A stretch of DNA of 64,000 bases from Actinomadura rubteroloni (GTDB lineage Bacteria > Actinomycetota > Actinomycetes > Streptosporangiales > Streptosporangiaceae): positions 992,001-1,056,000 of the forward strand of contig NZ_MTBP01000001.1 of assembly GCF_002911665.1 (NCBI RefSeq). Direction: 5' to 3'. The notes beneath the pieces were generated by a model. It was not told where the DNA came from. It saw only the letters and a list, made by a program, of their open reading frames with translations, and did not search any database. The translations under genes and the position numbers were made by a program. Below are positions 26,304 through 35,041 of this stretch, piece after piece. The first letter of the stretch is position 1; each line of letters starts with the position of its first letter.

Positions 26304-27755
26304 ATGGGGGATGAAGGGTCGATACCGCTCGCCCGGCGGTATCGCCTGCTCTCCGTGGTCGGACGCGGAGGCATGGGCACGGTCTGGCGTGCGCACGACG
26401 AGATGCTGGACCGCGAGGTCGCCGTCAAGGAAGTGCGGCTGCCCGGCAGGCTCACCGCGGGCGAACGCCGGCTGCTGTGCCGCCGGCTGCTCGGCGAGGC
26501 GCGCGCCACGGCGGCGCTGCGCCATCCGGGCGTGGTCGCGATCCACGACGTCGTCGTCGAGGACGGACGGCCGTGGATCGTCATGGAGTTCGTCCACGCC
26601 CGGTCGCTGCACGAGATTGTCCGGACGGAGGGGCCGATGCACCCCGTCCGCGCGGCGAAGATCGGCCGGGCCGTCCTGTCGGTGCTGCGCGCCGCGCACG
26701 GGGCGGGCATCCTGCACCGCGACGTGAAGCCGAGCAACGTCCTCGTCGACGACGACGGCCGCGTCTACCTCACCGACTTCGGCCTGGCGACCGACGCGCG
26801 CTGCGGCCCGAGCACCGACGAGACGATCGTCGCGGGCATCGAGGGCTCGCCCGCCTTCCTCGCCCCCGAGCGGATCCGCGGCGAGGACGCCGGGGCGGCG
26901 GCGGACCTGTGGTCGCTCGGCGTCACGCTCTACACGGTCGTCGAGGGCGTCTCGCCGTACGCCCGGCCGCACGCGCTCGCGACGATGGTCGCGGTCCTGC
27001 TCGGCGAGCACGCGCCGCCGCGCCGCGCGGGCGCGCTCACCCCGGTGCTCGCGGCGCTCATGTGCCAGGACCCCGGCGGCCGGCTCACCGCGCGCGACGT
27101 CGACCGGCTGCTCGCGGACGTGGCCCGTCCGCCGCGGCTGGACCCGCCCGTCTCGTGGCCGCAGCGGCTGCACGTGGCGCTGTCGGCGCGGCGGCCCCGG
27201 ACCGGCGCGCTCGCGACCGTCGCGATGTTCGCGGTGCTGGCCGTCGTGCTCGGCGCGTGGACGGCGCGGTGGGACGCGGTCGGGCAGGGCGACGCGGCGC
27301 TGAAGACCGGCTCGGGCGGGACGGTGCGCGCGGCCACCTACCACGAGGACGCCGGGTACACCATCGACGTCCCGGCGGGCTGGGACCGGCACGCGTCCGG
27401 CGACACGGTCGAGTGGACGGACCGGGCGCACGCGCGGACGCTGCGGATCCTCCCGGCGCGCGGCGACGCCCTCGCGGGGCTGCGCCGGGCCGAGCGCGCG
27501 GCGCTCGCGGCGGGCGGGCTGCCCGGCTACCGGCGGCTGCGCATGGCGGCCGTCCCGGGGCTCGGCGGCGCGGCGGCGGCCTGGGAGTTCACCTGGCGCG
27601 GACACGTCGGCGGCGCTCCGCTGCCGCACGCGCTGCACAGCCTGCACAGCCGGATGCCGGGCTTCGAGTTCGTCTTCACCGCGCCGGACGACCGGTGGAC
27701 GCCGGGCCAGCGCGAGTACGACGGGATCCTGCGGACGTTCCGCGCCCGGAACTGA
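26304..27755 (+). CDS. membrane Ser/Thr protein kinase (Hanks type)
   Basis: 483 residues from ATG 26304; TATAAG at 26294-26299 fits a -10 only 5 nt away, suggesting a leaderless mRNA. Kinase domain: GRGGMGTVWRAHD (Gly loop), REVAVKEV (Lys), ILHRDVKPSNVLVDDDG (catalytic loop), VYLTDFGLA (DFG) and GSPAFLAPERI (APE). A single membrane helix (LATVAMFAVLAVVLGAW, ~310) is followed by a ~155-residue extracellular domain with no recognised ligand fold (YTIDVPAGW start). Converges with the rho-like gene 3 bp away. Confidence 0.92.
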   Translation: MGDEGSIPLARRYRLLSVVGRGGMGTVWRAHDEMLDREVAVKEVRLPGRLTAGERRLLCRRLLGEARATAALRHPGVVAIHDVVVEDGRPWIVMEFVHARSLHEIVRTEGPMHPVRAAKIGRAVLSVLRAAHGAGILHRDVKPSNVLVDDDGRVYLTDFGLATDARCGPSTDETIVAGIEGSPAFLAPERIRGEDAGAAADLWSLGVTLYTVVEGVSPYARPHALATMVAVLLGEHAPPRRAGALTPVLAALMCQDPGGRLTARDVDRLLADVARPPRLDPPVSWPQRLHVALSARRPRTGALATVAMFAVLAVVLGAWTARWDAVGQGDAALKTGSGGTVRAATYHEDAGYTIDVPAGWDRHASGDTVEWTDRAHARTLRILPARGDALAGLRRAERAALAAGGLPGYRRLRMAAVPGLGGAAAAWEFTWRGHVGGAPLPHALHSLHSRMPGFEFVFTAPDDRWTPGQREYDGILRTFRARN

Positions 27756-27758
27756 CGG

Positions 27759-28970
27759 TCAGGTCGTCTGTTGCACGCGCAGCAGGAACTCGGCGTTGGA
27801 CTTCGTGCCCTTCATCTTCTCCAGAAGCTGCTCGACGGCCTGCTGCCGGTCCAGCCCGGACAGCGCGCGGCGCAGCCGCCAGTTCAGCGCCAGTTCCTCG
27901 GGCGTCATGAGCAGTTCCTCGCGGCGGGTGCCGGACGCCTCCAGGTCCACGGCGGGGAACACGCGGCGGTCGGCGAGGCTCCGGTCGAGCTTCAGCTCCA
28001 TGTTGCCGGTGCCCTTGAACTCCTCGAAGAACACCTCGTCCATGCGGGAGCCGGTCTCGACCAGCGCCGTCGCGAGGATGGTGAGGGAGCCGCCGTTCTC
28101 GATGTTGCGGGCGGCGCCGAAGAACTTCTTCGGCGGGTACAGCGCGGTCGTCGCGACGCCGCCCGCGAGGATGCGGCTGCTGGACGGCGCGGCCAGGTTG
28201 TACGCGCGGCCGAGGCGGGTGATCGAGTCGAGCAGCATGACCACGTCGTGGCCCTGCTCGACGAGCCGCTTGGCGCGCTCGACGGCCAGCTCGGCGAGGG
28301 CGGTGTGCTCCTCGGCGGGACGGTCGAACGTCGAGTGGATGACCTCGCCGTCCACCGAGCGGCGCATGTCGGTGACCTCTTCGGGCCGCTCGTCGATGAG
28401 CACGACCATGAGGTGGACGTCCGGCTCGGCGATCGTGATCGCGCTGGCCAGCGCCTGGAGGATCATGGTCTTGCCGACCTTGGGCGGCGAGACGATGAGG
28501 CCGCGCTGGCCCTTGCCGATCGGCGCCATGAGGTCGATGATGCGGGTCGCGAGCGGGCCGGTGTCCAGGCGCAGCCGCTCGTTCGGGAACAGCGGCGTCA
28601 GCGACCCGAAGTCGGGACGGTCGGCGGCCTCGCGGGCGGGCAGCCCGTTGACGGTCGTGACGTCGACGAGCGCGTTGACCTTCTCGCGGCTGCCGCGCGG
28701 CGGCCGGGCCGTGCCCGCGACGGCGTCGCCGGGACGCAGGTGCGCGGCCTTGACCTGGGCGAGGGAGACGTACACGTCGTCGGGTCCGGGCAGGTAGCCG
28801 GACGTCCGGACGAACGCGTGCTTGTCGTGGACGGACAGGATCCCGGTGAACGGGACGACCGGATCGGCGTCGCCGGACGACGCGGCGGGGCGGGCGGTCT
28901 GCCGGGGCACCTGCGCGGGCAGGTCCCGCCGGGCGGGCACGGTGCGTTCGGGGGAGATGGTGCTGGGCAA
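27759..28970 (-). CDS. rho: short Rho transcription termination factor paralogue
   Basis: 403 residues from TTG 28970, preceded by AAGGGA. The RNA-binding cold-shock-like domain is present (GILSVHDKHAFVRTSGYLPG, DDVYVSLAQVKAAHLRPGDA), then Walker A IVSPPKVGKTMIL, Walker B VVMLLDSITRLGRAYN, the catalytic region GSRMDEVFFEEFKGTGNMEL and the R-loop/C-terminus. It lacks the N-terminal helical domain and the long Arg/Asp/Gly-rich insertion that make canonical actinobacterial Rho 600-700 residues. Probably a second Rho; the main copy should lie elsewhere. Confidence 0.85.
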   Translation of the reverse strand: MPSTISPERTVPARRDLPAQVPRQTARPAASSGDADPVVPFTGILSVHDKHAFVRTSGYLPGPDDVYVSLAQVKAAHLRPGDAVAGTARPPRGSREKVNALVDVTTVNGLPAREAADRPDFGSLTPLFPNERLRLDTGPLATRIIDLMAPIGKGQRGLIVSPPKVGKTMILQALASAITIAEPDVHLMVVLIDERPEEVTDMRRSVDGEVIHSTFDRPAEEHTALAELAVERAKRLVEQGHDVVMLLDSITRLGRAYNLAAPSSSRILAGGVATTALYPPKKFFGAARNIENGGSLTILATALVETGSRMDEVFFEEFKGTGNMELKLDRSLADRRVFPAVDLEASGTRREELLMTPEELALNWRLRRALSGLDRQQAVEQLLEKMKGTKSNAEFLLRVQQTT

Positions 28971-29364
28971 AGGAGGTCCCTTCTCGGGCGGGAACGGCGT
29001 TTCACGTCCCTCCCGGATTCCTTCCCGGATACGGCCGGATGACCCCCGGCAGTCGGCGGGATGACGGTGCGATGCGCGGCCCGCCGATGTGCGGGCGGGC
29101 GGTCGCGCGATGGGGCCGAATACGCGCTTCGCCCGATACGGGCGCGCAAGGGATCCGGCTCACCGGGCGCTCAGATGGCCCGGACGGGGAAGACGCCTGC
29201 GCCGCGCATCCGCGGAAGAACGAAGGCGTCACCTTGACAGTACAGCACGGAACGGGCGCGGCGCATTCCCCGCGCGGTGTGACATGACCGTCCCGGGGCG
29301 GGCGCCGGACGGGCCGGGGCCGCGATCTACGATGGCCGCGAGGGCTCGGCAGGAGGGGGCGGAC
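28971..29364. other. 394-bp divergent region between rho-like gene and crotonase
   Basis: No supported gene. The crotonase ribosome binding site AGGAGGG lies at 29351-29357. A TTGACA hexamer occurs at about 29233 on the plus strand without a clear -10. A long leader for the rho-like gene would be consistent with Rho autoregulation but nothing specific is visible. Confidence 0.5.
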
Positions 29365-30141
29365 ATGACCGGTGGGCTGCTGCGCTGCGCCGTGGCCGAC
29401 GGCGTCGCGACGATCACGATCGACCGGCCGGACAAGCGCAACGCGATGACCGCCGCGATGTGGCGCGAGCTGCCGGGCCTGCTCGCGGTGCTCGCCGCCG
29501 ACCCCGACGTCCGGGTGCTCGTCCTCACCGGGGCGGGCGGGAACTTCTGCGCGGGCGCCGACATCGCCGAACTGCCGACGATCAACCGGGGCGAGGGCGC
29601 GCACCTGTCCACCCGCGCCGAGGAGGCGCTGGCGGCGTTCCCGAAGCCGACGATCGCCGCGATCGACGGGTACTGCGTGGGCGGCGGCTGCCAGCTCGCC
29701 GCGGCCTGCGACCTGCGGTTCGGCACCGGCGACGCCCGGTTCGGCATCACGCCCGCGCGGCTCGGGATCGTCTACCCGGGGACGGCGACGGCGCGGATCG
29801 TCCGGCTCATCGGCCCGTCGGCCGCCAAGTACCTGCTCTACTCGGCCGACCTGGTGGACGCCCGGCACGCCCTGCGGATCGGGCTGCTGGACGAGATCGT
29901 CCCCGCCGAGGGCCTGACCGCCCGGATCACCGCGTTCGCGGGGACGCTGACGACCCGCTCCCTGCTCACCCAGCGTGCGACCAAGGAGATCGTGGACGCC
30001 GTCGTCGCCGGCGAGCCGTTCGGCGACCGCGTCGCGTACTGGCGCGAGGAGGCCGACGCGGGCGGCGACGCAGCCGAGGGCGTGGCGGCGTTCCTGGACC
30101 GTCGCACCCCCCGCTTCACCTGGACGACTCCCCGCGCCTGA
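29365..30141 (+). CDS. enoyl-CoA hydratase/isomerase (crotonase) family protein
   Basis: 258 residues from ATG 29365 (AGGAGGG upstream). IDRPDKRNAMTAAMWRELPG, GAGGNFCAGADIAEL (oxyanion hole) and GYCVGGGCQLAAACDLRFG are crotonase signatures. The two hydratase glutamates are absent: GGGCQ replaces GGGCE, and FGITPARLGIVYPG has Ala where the second Glu is expected. Hydration of enoyl-CoA is therefore unlikely; isomerase, dehydratase-like or another crotonase reaction is possible. Stands alone. Confidence 0.85.
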   Translation: MTGGLLRCAVADGVATITIDRPDKRNAMTAAMWRELPGLLAVLAADPDVRVLVLTGAGGNFCAGADIAELPTINRGEGAHLSTRAEEALAAFPKPTIAAIDGYCVGGGCQLAAACDLRFGTGDARFGITPARLGIVYPGTATARIVRLIGPSAAKYLLYSADLVDARHALRIGLLDEIVPAEGLTARITAFAGTLTTRSLLTQRATKEIVDAVVAGEPFGDRVAYWREEADAGGDAAEGVAAFLDRRTPRFTWTTPRA

Positions 30142-30291
30142 GCCCCGGCGAACGTCCGAACACACGACCGCCGGGCAGGCCGATCGCCCGCACCCGGACG
30201 GCACGCCGCCGATGTCCGCGTCGGACGCCGTGCCGCCGCGCCCGCTCCCGTCCGCGTCGGCCATGGCCGCCGGGCGGCGCCCCGGCGGGTG

Positions 30292-31152
30292 TCAGGCGGG
30301 GTCGGCGGCGAGGTCGGGCTCGGTGTCGGTGTCGGCGTCGATGTCGGGGTCCTGGGCGGGGCCCGGCGGGAGGTCGCGGAAGCGGGCGGCGGGCAGGCGG
30401 TGGAGGCGGGCCGCGGCGTCCTTGGGGTCGGCGAGCGGGTCGGCGTCGTCGCGGCTCAGCTCGGCGAGCGGCAGGACGCCCGCGACGAACTCCTCCGCCG
30501 TCCGCGCGACGAGGAACGGGCCGATCTGGGCGCCGCCGGGACCGGCGTCCCGCAGGAGCGCGAGCAGGTCGTGGACCGGGTCCTGCGCGTCGGCGGCGTT
30601 CAGGGTGCCGAGCAGTTCGATGAACTCGGCCTCCAGCGCACGCGGGCTGCGGCCCGTCAGGTAGCTGCGGACGTGCCACACGCCGTCCCCGGCCGCGTCG
30701 ACGGGCGGGAGCGTCAGCTCGGCGCGCAGCCCGTGCCGCAGCGCCAGCCGGTCGAACGCGCGGGTCAGCGCGGGCCGCGCCGGGCCGTCGCCGGACGCGA
30801 GCGCGCCCGCGACCGTGTCCGGGGCGTCCGCGCCGAGCGACGCCGCGACCGCGAGGTCCAGCCGCCGCGCCAGGTGCTCGCGGACGCCCGCGATTTCGTC
30901 GGCCAGCACGTCCAGCCGCTGCTCGGCCACGACCAGCCGCGCCTCGTCGCCCGCCCGGACGGCCGCGCGCCCGTTCAGGTCGTCGGCGTGGAAGCGCCGC
31001 AGCTCGGCGATCTCCTCGGTCGCGAGCGTGAGCCGCCGGCCCAGCTCGGCGACCTCGGGACCGGCCGGTCCGCGCGCCTGCTTCCGGTCGAACGCCAGGT
31101 ACAGCTCCCTGCCCGCGATGGCCAGGCAGAGCAAAGCCAGGATCACCGTCAT
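30292..31152 (-). CDS. hypothetical membrane-anchored coiled-coil protein
   Basis: 286 residues. An N-terminal hydrophobic segment (TVILALLCLAIAGRELYLAF) is followed by a heptad-like region (EVAELGRRLTLATEEIAELR, RLDVLADEIAGVREHLARRL) and an Ala/Leu-rich domain, ending in an acidic Asp/Glu/Pro tail with PDIDADTDTEPD. Ribosome binding site GGGAGGG precedes the start. I recognise no family. High GC3 and length support a real gene. Confidence 0.65.
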   Translation of the reverse strand: MTVILALLCLAIAGRELYLAFDRKQARGPAGPEVAELGRRLTLATEEIAELRRFHADDLNGRAAVRAGDEARLVVAEQRLDVLADEIAGVREHLARRLDLAVAASLGADAPDTVAGALASGDGPARPALTRAFDRLALRHGLRAELTLPPVDAAGDGVWHVRSYLTGRSPRALEAEFIELLGTLNAADAQDPVHDLLALLRDAGPGGAQIGPFLVARTAEEFVAGVLPLAELSRDDADPLADPKDAAARLHRLPAARFRDLPPGPAQDPDIDADTDTEPDLAADPA

Positions 31153-31287
31153 CGTGCGCCCTCCCCTGGGCCGCCTCGCCGAACACGGCCCGTTCCCATC
31201 GTGCGCCCTCAGCAGCGGAAAGTGGCCCCGAAGCGAGGTGTTGATGTCCTTCGCCGAGCCCCCCGCGCCCGTCGATCCTTGACCGGC

Positions 31288-31932
31288 TCAGCGGTTCAGG
31301 TAGGCGAGGACCGCGAGCACACGGCGGTTGTCGTCGTCCGACACCGCGAGACCCAGCTTGCCGAAGATGTTCGCCGTGTGCTTGGCGACGGCCCGTTCGG
31401 TCACGACGAGTTGCTGCGCGATGGCGGCGTTGGAGCGTCCCTGCGCCATCAGCTCCAGCACCTCCAGCTCGCGCGGGGTGAGCCGCGCGACCGGCGTGTC
31501 GCGGGTGCCGCGGGCGACGAGCCGGGCGATGACCTCGGGATCCATCACGGTGCCGCCGCCCGCGACGCGCCGGACGGCGTCCACGAACTGCGCGGCGTCG
31601 AACACGCGGTCCTTGAGGAGGTAGCCGACGGCTCCGGTGCCGTCGGCGAGCAGTTCGCGGGCGTAAAGCTGCTCGACGTACTGCGACAGGACGAGCACGG
31701 GCAGCCCCGGAACGCGCCGCCGCGCCTCCAGAGCGGCCTGGAGGCCCTCGTCGGTGAAGGACGGCGGCAGCCGCACGTCCACCACCGCGACGTCCGGCCG
31801 GTGCTCGACCAGCGCCTTGAGCAGGGACGGCCCGTTGTCGACGGCGGCGAGGATCGTGCACCCGTGCGCTTCGAGCAGGCTGACCAGGCCCTCCCGCAGG
31901 AGGGCCAGGTCTTCGGCGAGGACGACGCGCAT
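31288..31932 (-). CDS. NarL/LuxR-type response regulator
   Basis: 214 residues. Receiver domain with the phospho-acceptor Asp in VAVVDVRLPPSFTDEG, the acidic pair VVLAEDLALLREGL and the Lys in GYLLKDRV. The C-terminal LuxR helix-turn-helix reads LTPRELEVLELMAQGRSNAA then IAQQLVVTERAVAKHTANIF. It lies 4 nt after the histidine kinase and forms a two-component pair; target genes unknown. Confidence 0.93.
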   Translation of the reverse strand: MRVVLAEDLALLREGLVSLLEAHGCTILAAVDNGPSLLKALVEHRPDVAVVDVRLPPSFTDEGLQAALEARRRVPGLPVLVLSQYVEQLYARELLADGTGAVGYLLKDRVFDAAQFVDAVRRVAGGGTVMDPEVIARLVARGTRDTPVARLTPRELEVLELMAQGRSNAAIAQQLVVTERAVAKHTANIFGKLGLAVSDDDNRRVLAVLAYLNR

Positions 31933-31936
31933 CAGG

Positions 31937-33217
31937 TCAGGCCAGGGCGTTCAGGCCGCACGGCAGCTCCAGGGTGACGACGGTCGGCCCGCCGGGCGGG
32001 GAGTTGAGGGCGAGCACGCCGTCGAAGGCGCCGATGCGGCGTTCGATGCCGCGCAGCCCGGTCCCGCCGTCCAGGGACGCGCCGCCGCGCCCGTCGTCGG
32101 TGACCGAGATCCGCAGCGCGCCGCCGGCGTGCCGCAGGTCGATCCAGACGCGGGACGCGCCGGAGTGCTTGGCGGCGTTCGTCAGGATCTCCGCGACGGC
32201 GAAGTACGCGGCCGACTCGACCGGCGCGCCGGGGCGTCCGGGCAGGTCGGCGGTGACCTCCACGGCCAGCGGGTGGTCGAGGGCGAGGGCCCGGACGGCG
32301 TCGGCGACGCCCCGGTCGGCGAGCACCGGCGGGTGGATGCCGCGCACCAGGTCGCGCAGTTCGGCGAGCGCCTGCGCCGAGGACTCGCGGGCGCGGGCCA
32401 GCAGCAGCCGCGCCTTCTCCGGGTCCTTGTCGAGCAGGTGCTCGATGGCGCCGAGGCTCATGCCCATCGCGACGAGCCGGGCCTGCGCGCCGTCGTGCAG
32501 GTCGCGCTCGATGCGGCGGAGTTCGGCGGCGGACGCGTCCACGGCGTCCGAGCGGGACTCGGTGAGGTGCCGGACGCGCAGCTTGAGCTTGGACGCCTCG
32601 GTCGGGCCGAGCAGCGCGGCGCCCCAGCGGCCGTAGGCGCGCAGCAGCGCCGGACCGAACGCGAAGCCGAGCGCGATGAGGACGGTACCGAGCGCGGCCG
32701 TACCGATCCTCTGCGTTGGGTCGTCGCCGAACCCGTCGGTGACATGGATGAACAGGTACCAGTCGTTACCGCCGTACTGGGTGAGGAGGTCGCCGGCGAA
32801 GCCCGCGAGCAGCCAGCCCCAGACGCCTTCGATGATCAGCAGGCCGGGCAGCGCGGCGGTGAACAGGACGACGATCGGGTCGGCCGCCATCCACAGCAGG
32901 TCGCGCCACGTCGCCGGGTCCTGGAGCAGCCGGATGAAACGCCGGTGGATCGGTTCACCGGGCACGTCCGGCAGATACGGGCGTTCGATCTCCGTACCCG
33001 TGACGGCGGAGATCCGGCGTCGGTACACGTCCGTCAGGCCGCGCACCGCGATCGTCAGCGGCGGGACGAGCAGCACGCCGAGCCCGATGCCCACCAGCCC
33101 GAACGCCGTCAGGTACGCGCAGTAGAGCAGGCACGTCGGCACGCCCAGGAGCAGGAATCCGAGCCCCGGCCACGGTGCGCGCAGCCGGGTGAGCCGGCGC
33201 GTGGGAGCGATGTCCAC
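31937..33217 (-). CDS. sensor histidine kinase, HisKA_3 type
   Basis: 426 residues from GTG 33217, preceded by AGGAGGACAAG. The N-terminal half holds about four membrane helices of the putative-sensor (PF13796-like) type, for example PGLGFLLLGVPTCLLYCAYL. The dimerisation region has the phospho-His in RIERDLHDGAQARLV; the ATPase domain has EILTNAAKHSG (N box) and DDGRGGASLDGGTGLRGIER (G boxes). It phosphorylates the response regulator that follows. Ligand unknown. Confidence 0.92.
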   Translation of the reverse strand: MDIAPTRRLTRLRAPWPGLGFLLLGVPTCLLYCAYLTAFGLVGIGLGVLLVPPLTIAVRGLTDVYRRRISAVTGTEIERPYLPDVPGEPIHRRFIRLLQDPATWRDLLWMAADPIVVLFTAALPGLLIIEGVWGWLLAGFAGDLLTQYGGNDWYLFIHVTDGFGDDPTQRIGTAALGTVLIALGFAFGPALLRAYGRWGAALLGPTEASKLKLRVRHLTESRSDAVDASAAELRRIERDLHDGAQARLVAMGMSLGAIEHLLDKDPEKARLLLARARESSAQALAELRDLVRGIHPPVLADRGVADAVRALALDHPLAVEVTADLPGRPGAPVESAAYFAVAEILTNAAKHSGASRVWIDLRHAGGALRISVTDDGRGGASLDGGTGLRGIERRIGAFDGVLALNSPPGGPTVVTLELPCGLNALA

Positions 33218-33320
33218 CTTGTCCTCCTGGATCTCGACTATAGGTCCAGTTTTGAGGACATCGGAGGAACGCACAGTGCGCCCGCACCCCGAACCGGGGG
33301 TGTACCTAGATGCACCCCGT

Positions 33321-34160
33321 TCAGAGGGCGGTGAACACCAGCCCGCGCTTCTTCAGCTTGGGGATGACGGTCTTCAGCGCCGACAGCGTCTGCGATCGGT
33401 CGCCGCCGCCGTCGTGGCAGAGCAGGATGCTGCCCGCCTTGGCGTTGAGCAGCGTCTTACGGATGTGCCCGACGCCCGGACGGGACCAGTCGCGCGGGTC
33501 CACCGACCAGTCCAGCGGCAGCATGTCGTACTCGGCGACCATCTCGTAGACCGCCTTGGACCAGCCGCCGCCGGGCGCGCGGAACAGCGTGGGGACGATC
33601 CCGGCGACCTGCGAGATCTTGTCGTGGGTGTGGGCGATCTCCCGGCGGAGCCGTTTCTCCGGCAGGCCGGGCAGGTCGGGGTGCGTCCAGGTGTGGTTGC
33701 AGATCTGGTGCCCGGCCGCCGCGACCCGCTGGACGATCTTCGGGTACTCGGCCACCTGCTCGCCGATCATGCAGAAGCTCGCCTTGACGTCGTGCTCGGC
33801 CAGCAGGTCGAGCACGCGCGGCGTCCAGGACGGGTGCGGGCCGTCGTCGATGGACAGCGCGATCGAGTTGGGCGGCGGCGCCGGGCTGAGCTGGTTGAGG
33901 TAGTACACCGGGTGCTGCGTCGTGGTGAGCGGCGTGGACGTCCACGGCGCGGGCCGCGGCTTCGGCACCGGTTTGGGGGTCGGTGTCGGGGACGGATGCA
34001 GGACCGGACGCGGACGCGGTCCCGGTACGAGCGGCGGCGCGGCGATGCGCGAGACGTTCACGCGCGCGGCGTCGGCGCCGAAGGCGGCCAGCCCCGCGGC
34101 ACCTCCCAGCAGCAGCAACGCGCGGCGCCGGGTCGGACGGTTGTGTTCACTTTCCCCCAC
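33321..34160 (-). CDS. Tat-exported polysaccharide deacetylase (CE4)
   Basis: 279 residues from GTG 34160; ATG 34214 and GTG 34169 are alternatives. The N-terminus carries a twin-arginine signal, PTRRRALLLLGGAAGLAAFG, then a Pro-rich linker (PSPTPTPKPVPKPRP). NodB motifs: ALSIDDGPHPSWT (catalytic Asp), NHTWTHPDLPG (metal His), FRAPGGGW (motif 3), LLCHDGGGDRSQT (His). Likely removes N- or O-acetyl groups from a cell-wall or extracellular polysaccharide. Divergent from the SDR gene. Confidence 0.88.
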   Translation of the reverse strand: MGESEHNRPTRRRALLLLGGAAGLAAFGADAARVNVSRIAAPPLVPGPRPRPVLHPSPTPTPKPVPKPRPAPWTSTPLTTTQHPVYYLNQLSPAPPPNSIALSIDDGPHPSWTPRVLDLLAEHDVKASFCMIGEQVAEYPKIVQRVAAAGHQICNHTWTHPDLPGLPEKRLRREIAHTHDKISQVAGIVPTLFRAPGGGWSKAVYEMVAEYDMLPLDWSVDPRDWSRPGVGHIRKTLLNAKAGSILLCHDGGGDRSQTLSALKTVIPKLKKRGLVFTAL

Positions 34161-34263
34161 AGCCCCCACGGTAGTGGGGTTCGCCGGGGTTGCGGAGCCT
34201 AAAACCCGCCCCATTCGACATGTGTGCAGGTTGAAGGCCCTCGATAGCCATAAATATGACGAC

Positions 34264-34294
34264 TTGACCTGGAGTCTGCTCCAGCTTCTACCGT
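34264..34294 (+). promoter_or_regulatory. MerR-type promoter of the SDR gene
   Basis: TTGACC (34264-34269) and TACCGT (34289-34294, a TANNNT -10) are separated by 19 bp, the over-long spacer typical of MerR-family promoters. The spacer contains the dyad CTGGAG-TCTG-CTCCAG (34269-34284), much like AdhR/NmlR operators. The expected start point coincides with the ATG at 34302, so the mRNA is probably leaderless. The regulator is not in the window. Confidence 0.72.
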
Positions 34295-34301
34295 GGGGCG
34301 G

Positions 34302-35003
34302 ATGAGCGAAGCACCCGTCACCCTCATCACCGGCGGTTCGGCCGGCATCGGCGCGAGCATCGCCCGGAGCCTGCTGGACCGCGGCCACCGCGTCGCCGTC
34401 ACCGGACGCAGCGCCGAGCGCCTGGAGCAGTTCGCCAAGGACGCCGGGTCGCCGGACGCGCTGCTGACCCTTCCGGGCGACGCCGCCGACCACACCGCCG
34501 TCCGCTCGGCCGTCGACACGACTCTCGAACACTTCGGACGGCTCGACAACGCCGTCGCGAACGCCGGGTTCTCCGTGGAGGGGAACCTCGCGACCGGCGA
34601 TCCCGCCACCTGGGAGGCGATGGTCCTGACCAACGTCCTCGGCCCGATGCTGCTGGTCAACGCGGCCCTGCCCGCTCTCAAGGCGACGCGCGGACGGATC
34701 GTTCTCGTGGGGAGCGTCGCGGGATATACGAATCGTCCGGGCAATGTGTACGGCGCCACCAAGTGGGCGATCACCGGGCTGGCGGAGAACACGCGCCGCC
34801 TGGTCACCGGCGACGGCGTCGGCGTCACGCACGTCGCGCCCGGACGCGTCGACACCGATTTCTGGGCCGCGGCCGGCGGCGCCCCCGAAGGCGAGTACCT
34901 GTCCGCGCAGCAGATCGCGGACGCCGTCGTCTGGGCGCTCGCGCAGCCCGCGGGCGTGGACGTCAACACGGTCGTGATCCGTCCCATCGGCCAGGACGTC
35001 TAG
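34302..35003 (+). CDS. short-chain dehydrogenase/reductase
   Basis: 233 residues from ATG 34302; the GTG at 34293 would lie inside the -10. Rossmann motif TLITGGSAGIGASIA, NANAG-type VANAGFS, catalytic Ser in VLVGSVAGYTN and Tyr-x3-Lys in VYGATKWAITG are all present, so it is an active NAD(P)-dependent oxidoreductase. VAPGRVDTDFW is the usual PG motif. MerR-type control suggests a role in aldehyde, quinone or electrophile stress (inference). Confidence 0.92.
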   Translation: MSEAPVTLITGGSAGIGASIARSLLDRGHRVAVTGRSAERLEQFAKDAGSPDALLTLPGDAADHTAVRSAVDTTLEHFGRLDNAVANAGFSVEGNLATGDPATWEAMVLTNVLGPMLLVNAALPALKATRGRIVLVGSVAGYTNRPGNVYGATKWAITGLAENTRRLVTGDGVGVTHVAPGRVDTDFWAAAGGAPEGEYLSAQQIADAVVWALAQPAGVDVNTVVIRPIGQDV

Positions 35004-35041
35004 CCGCCGCCCGTACACGGGCGATCGGCCGGGGCGGCTAG
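35000..35041. terminator. bidirectional hairpin between SDR and TetR genes
   Basis: CTAGCCGCC (35000-35008) pairs with GGCGGCTAG (35033-35041), and an inner GCCCGT-AC-ACGGGC stem extends it. Each outer arm contains the TAG stop of one of the two convergent genes. No long T-tract on either side, so function as terminator is inferred from position. Confidence 0.6.
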
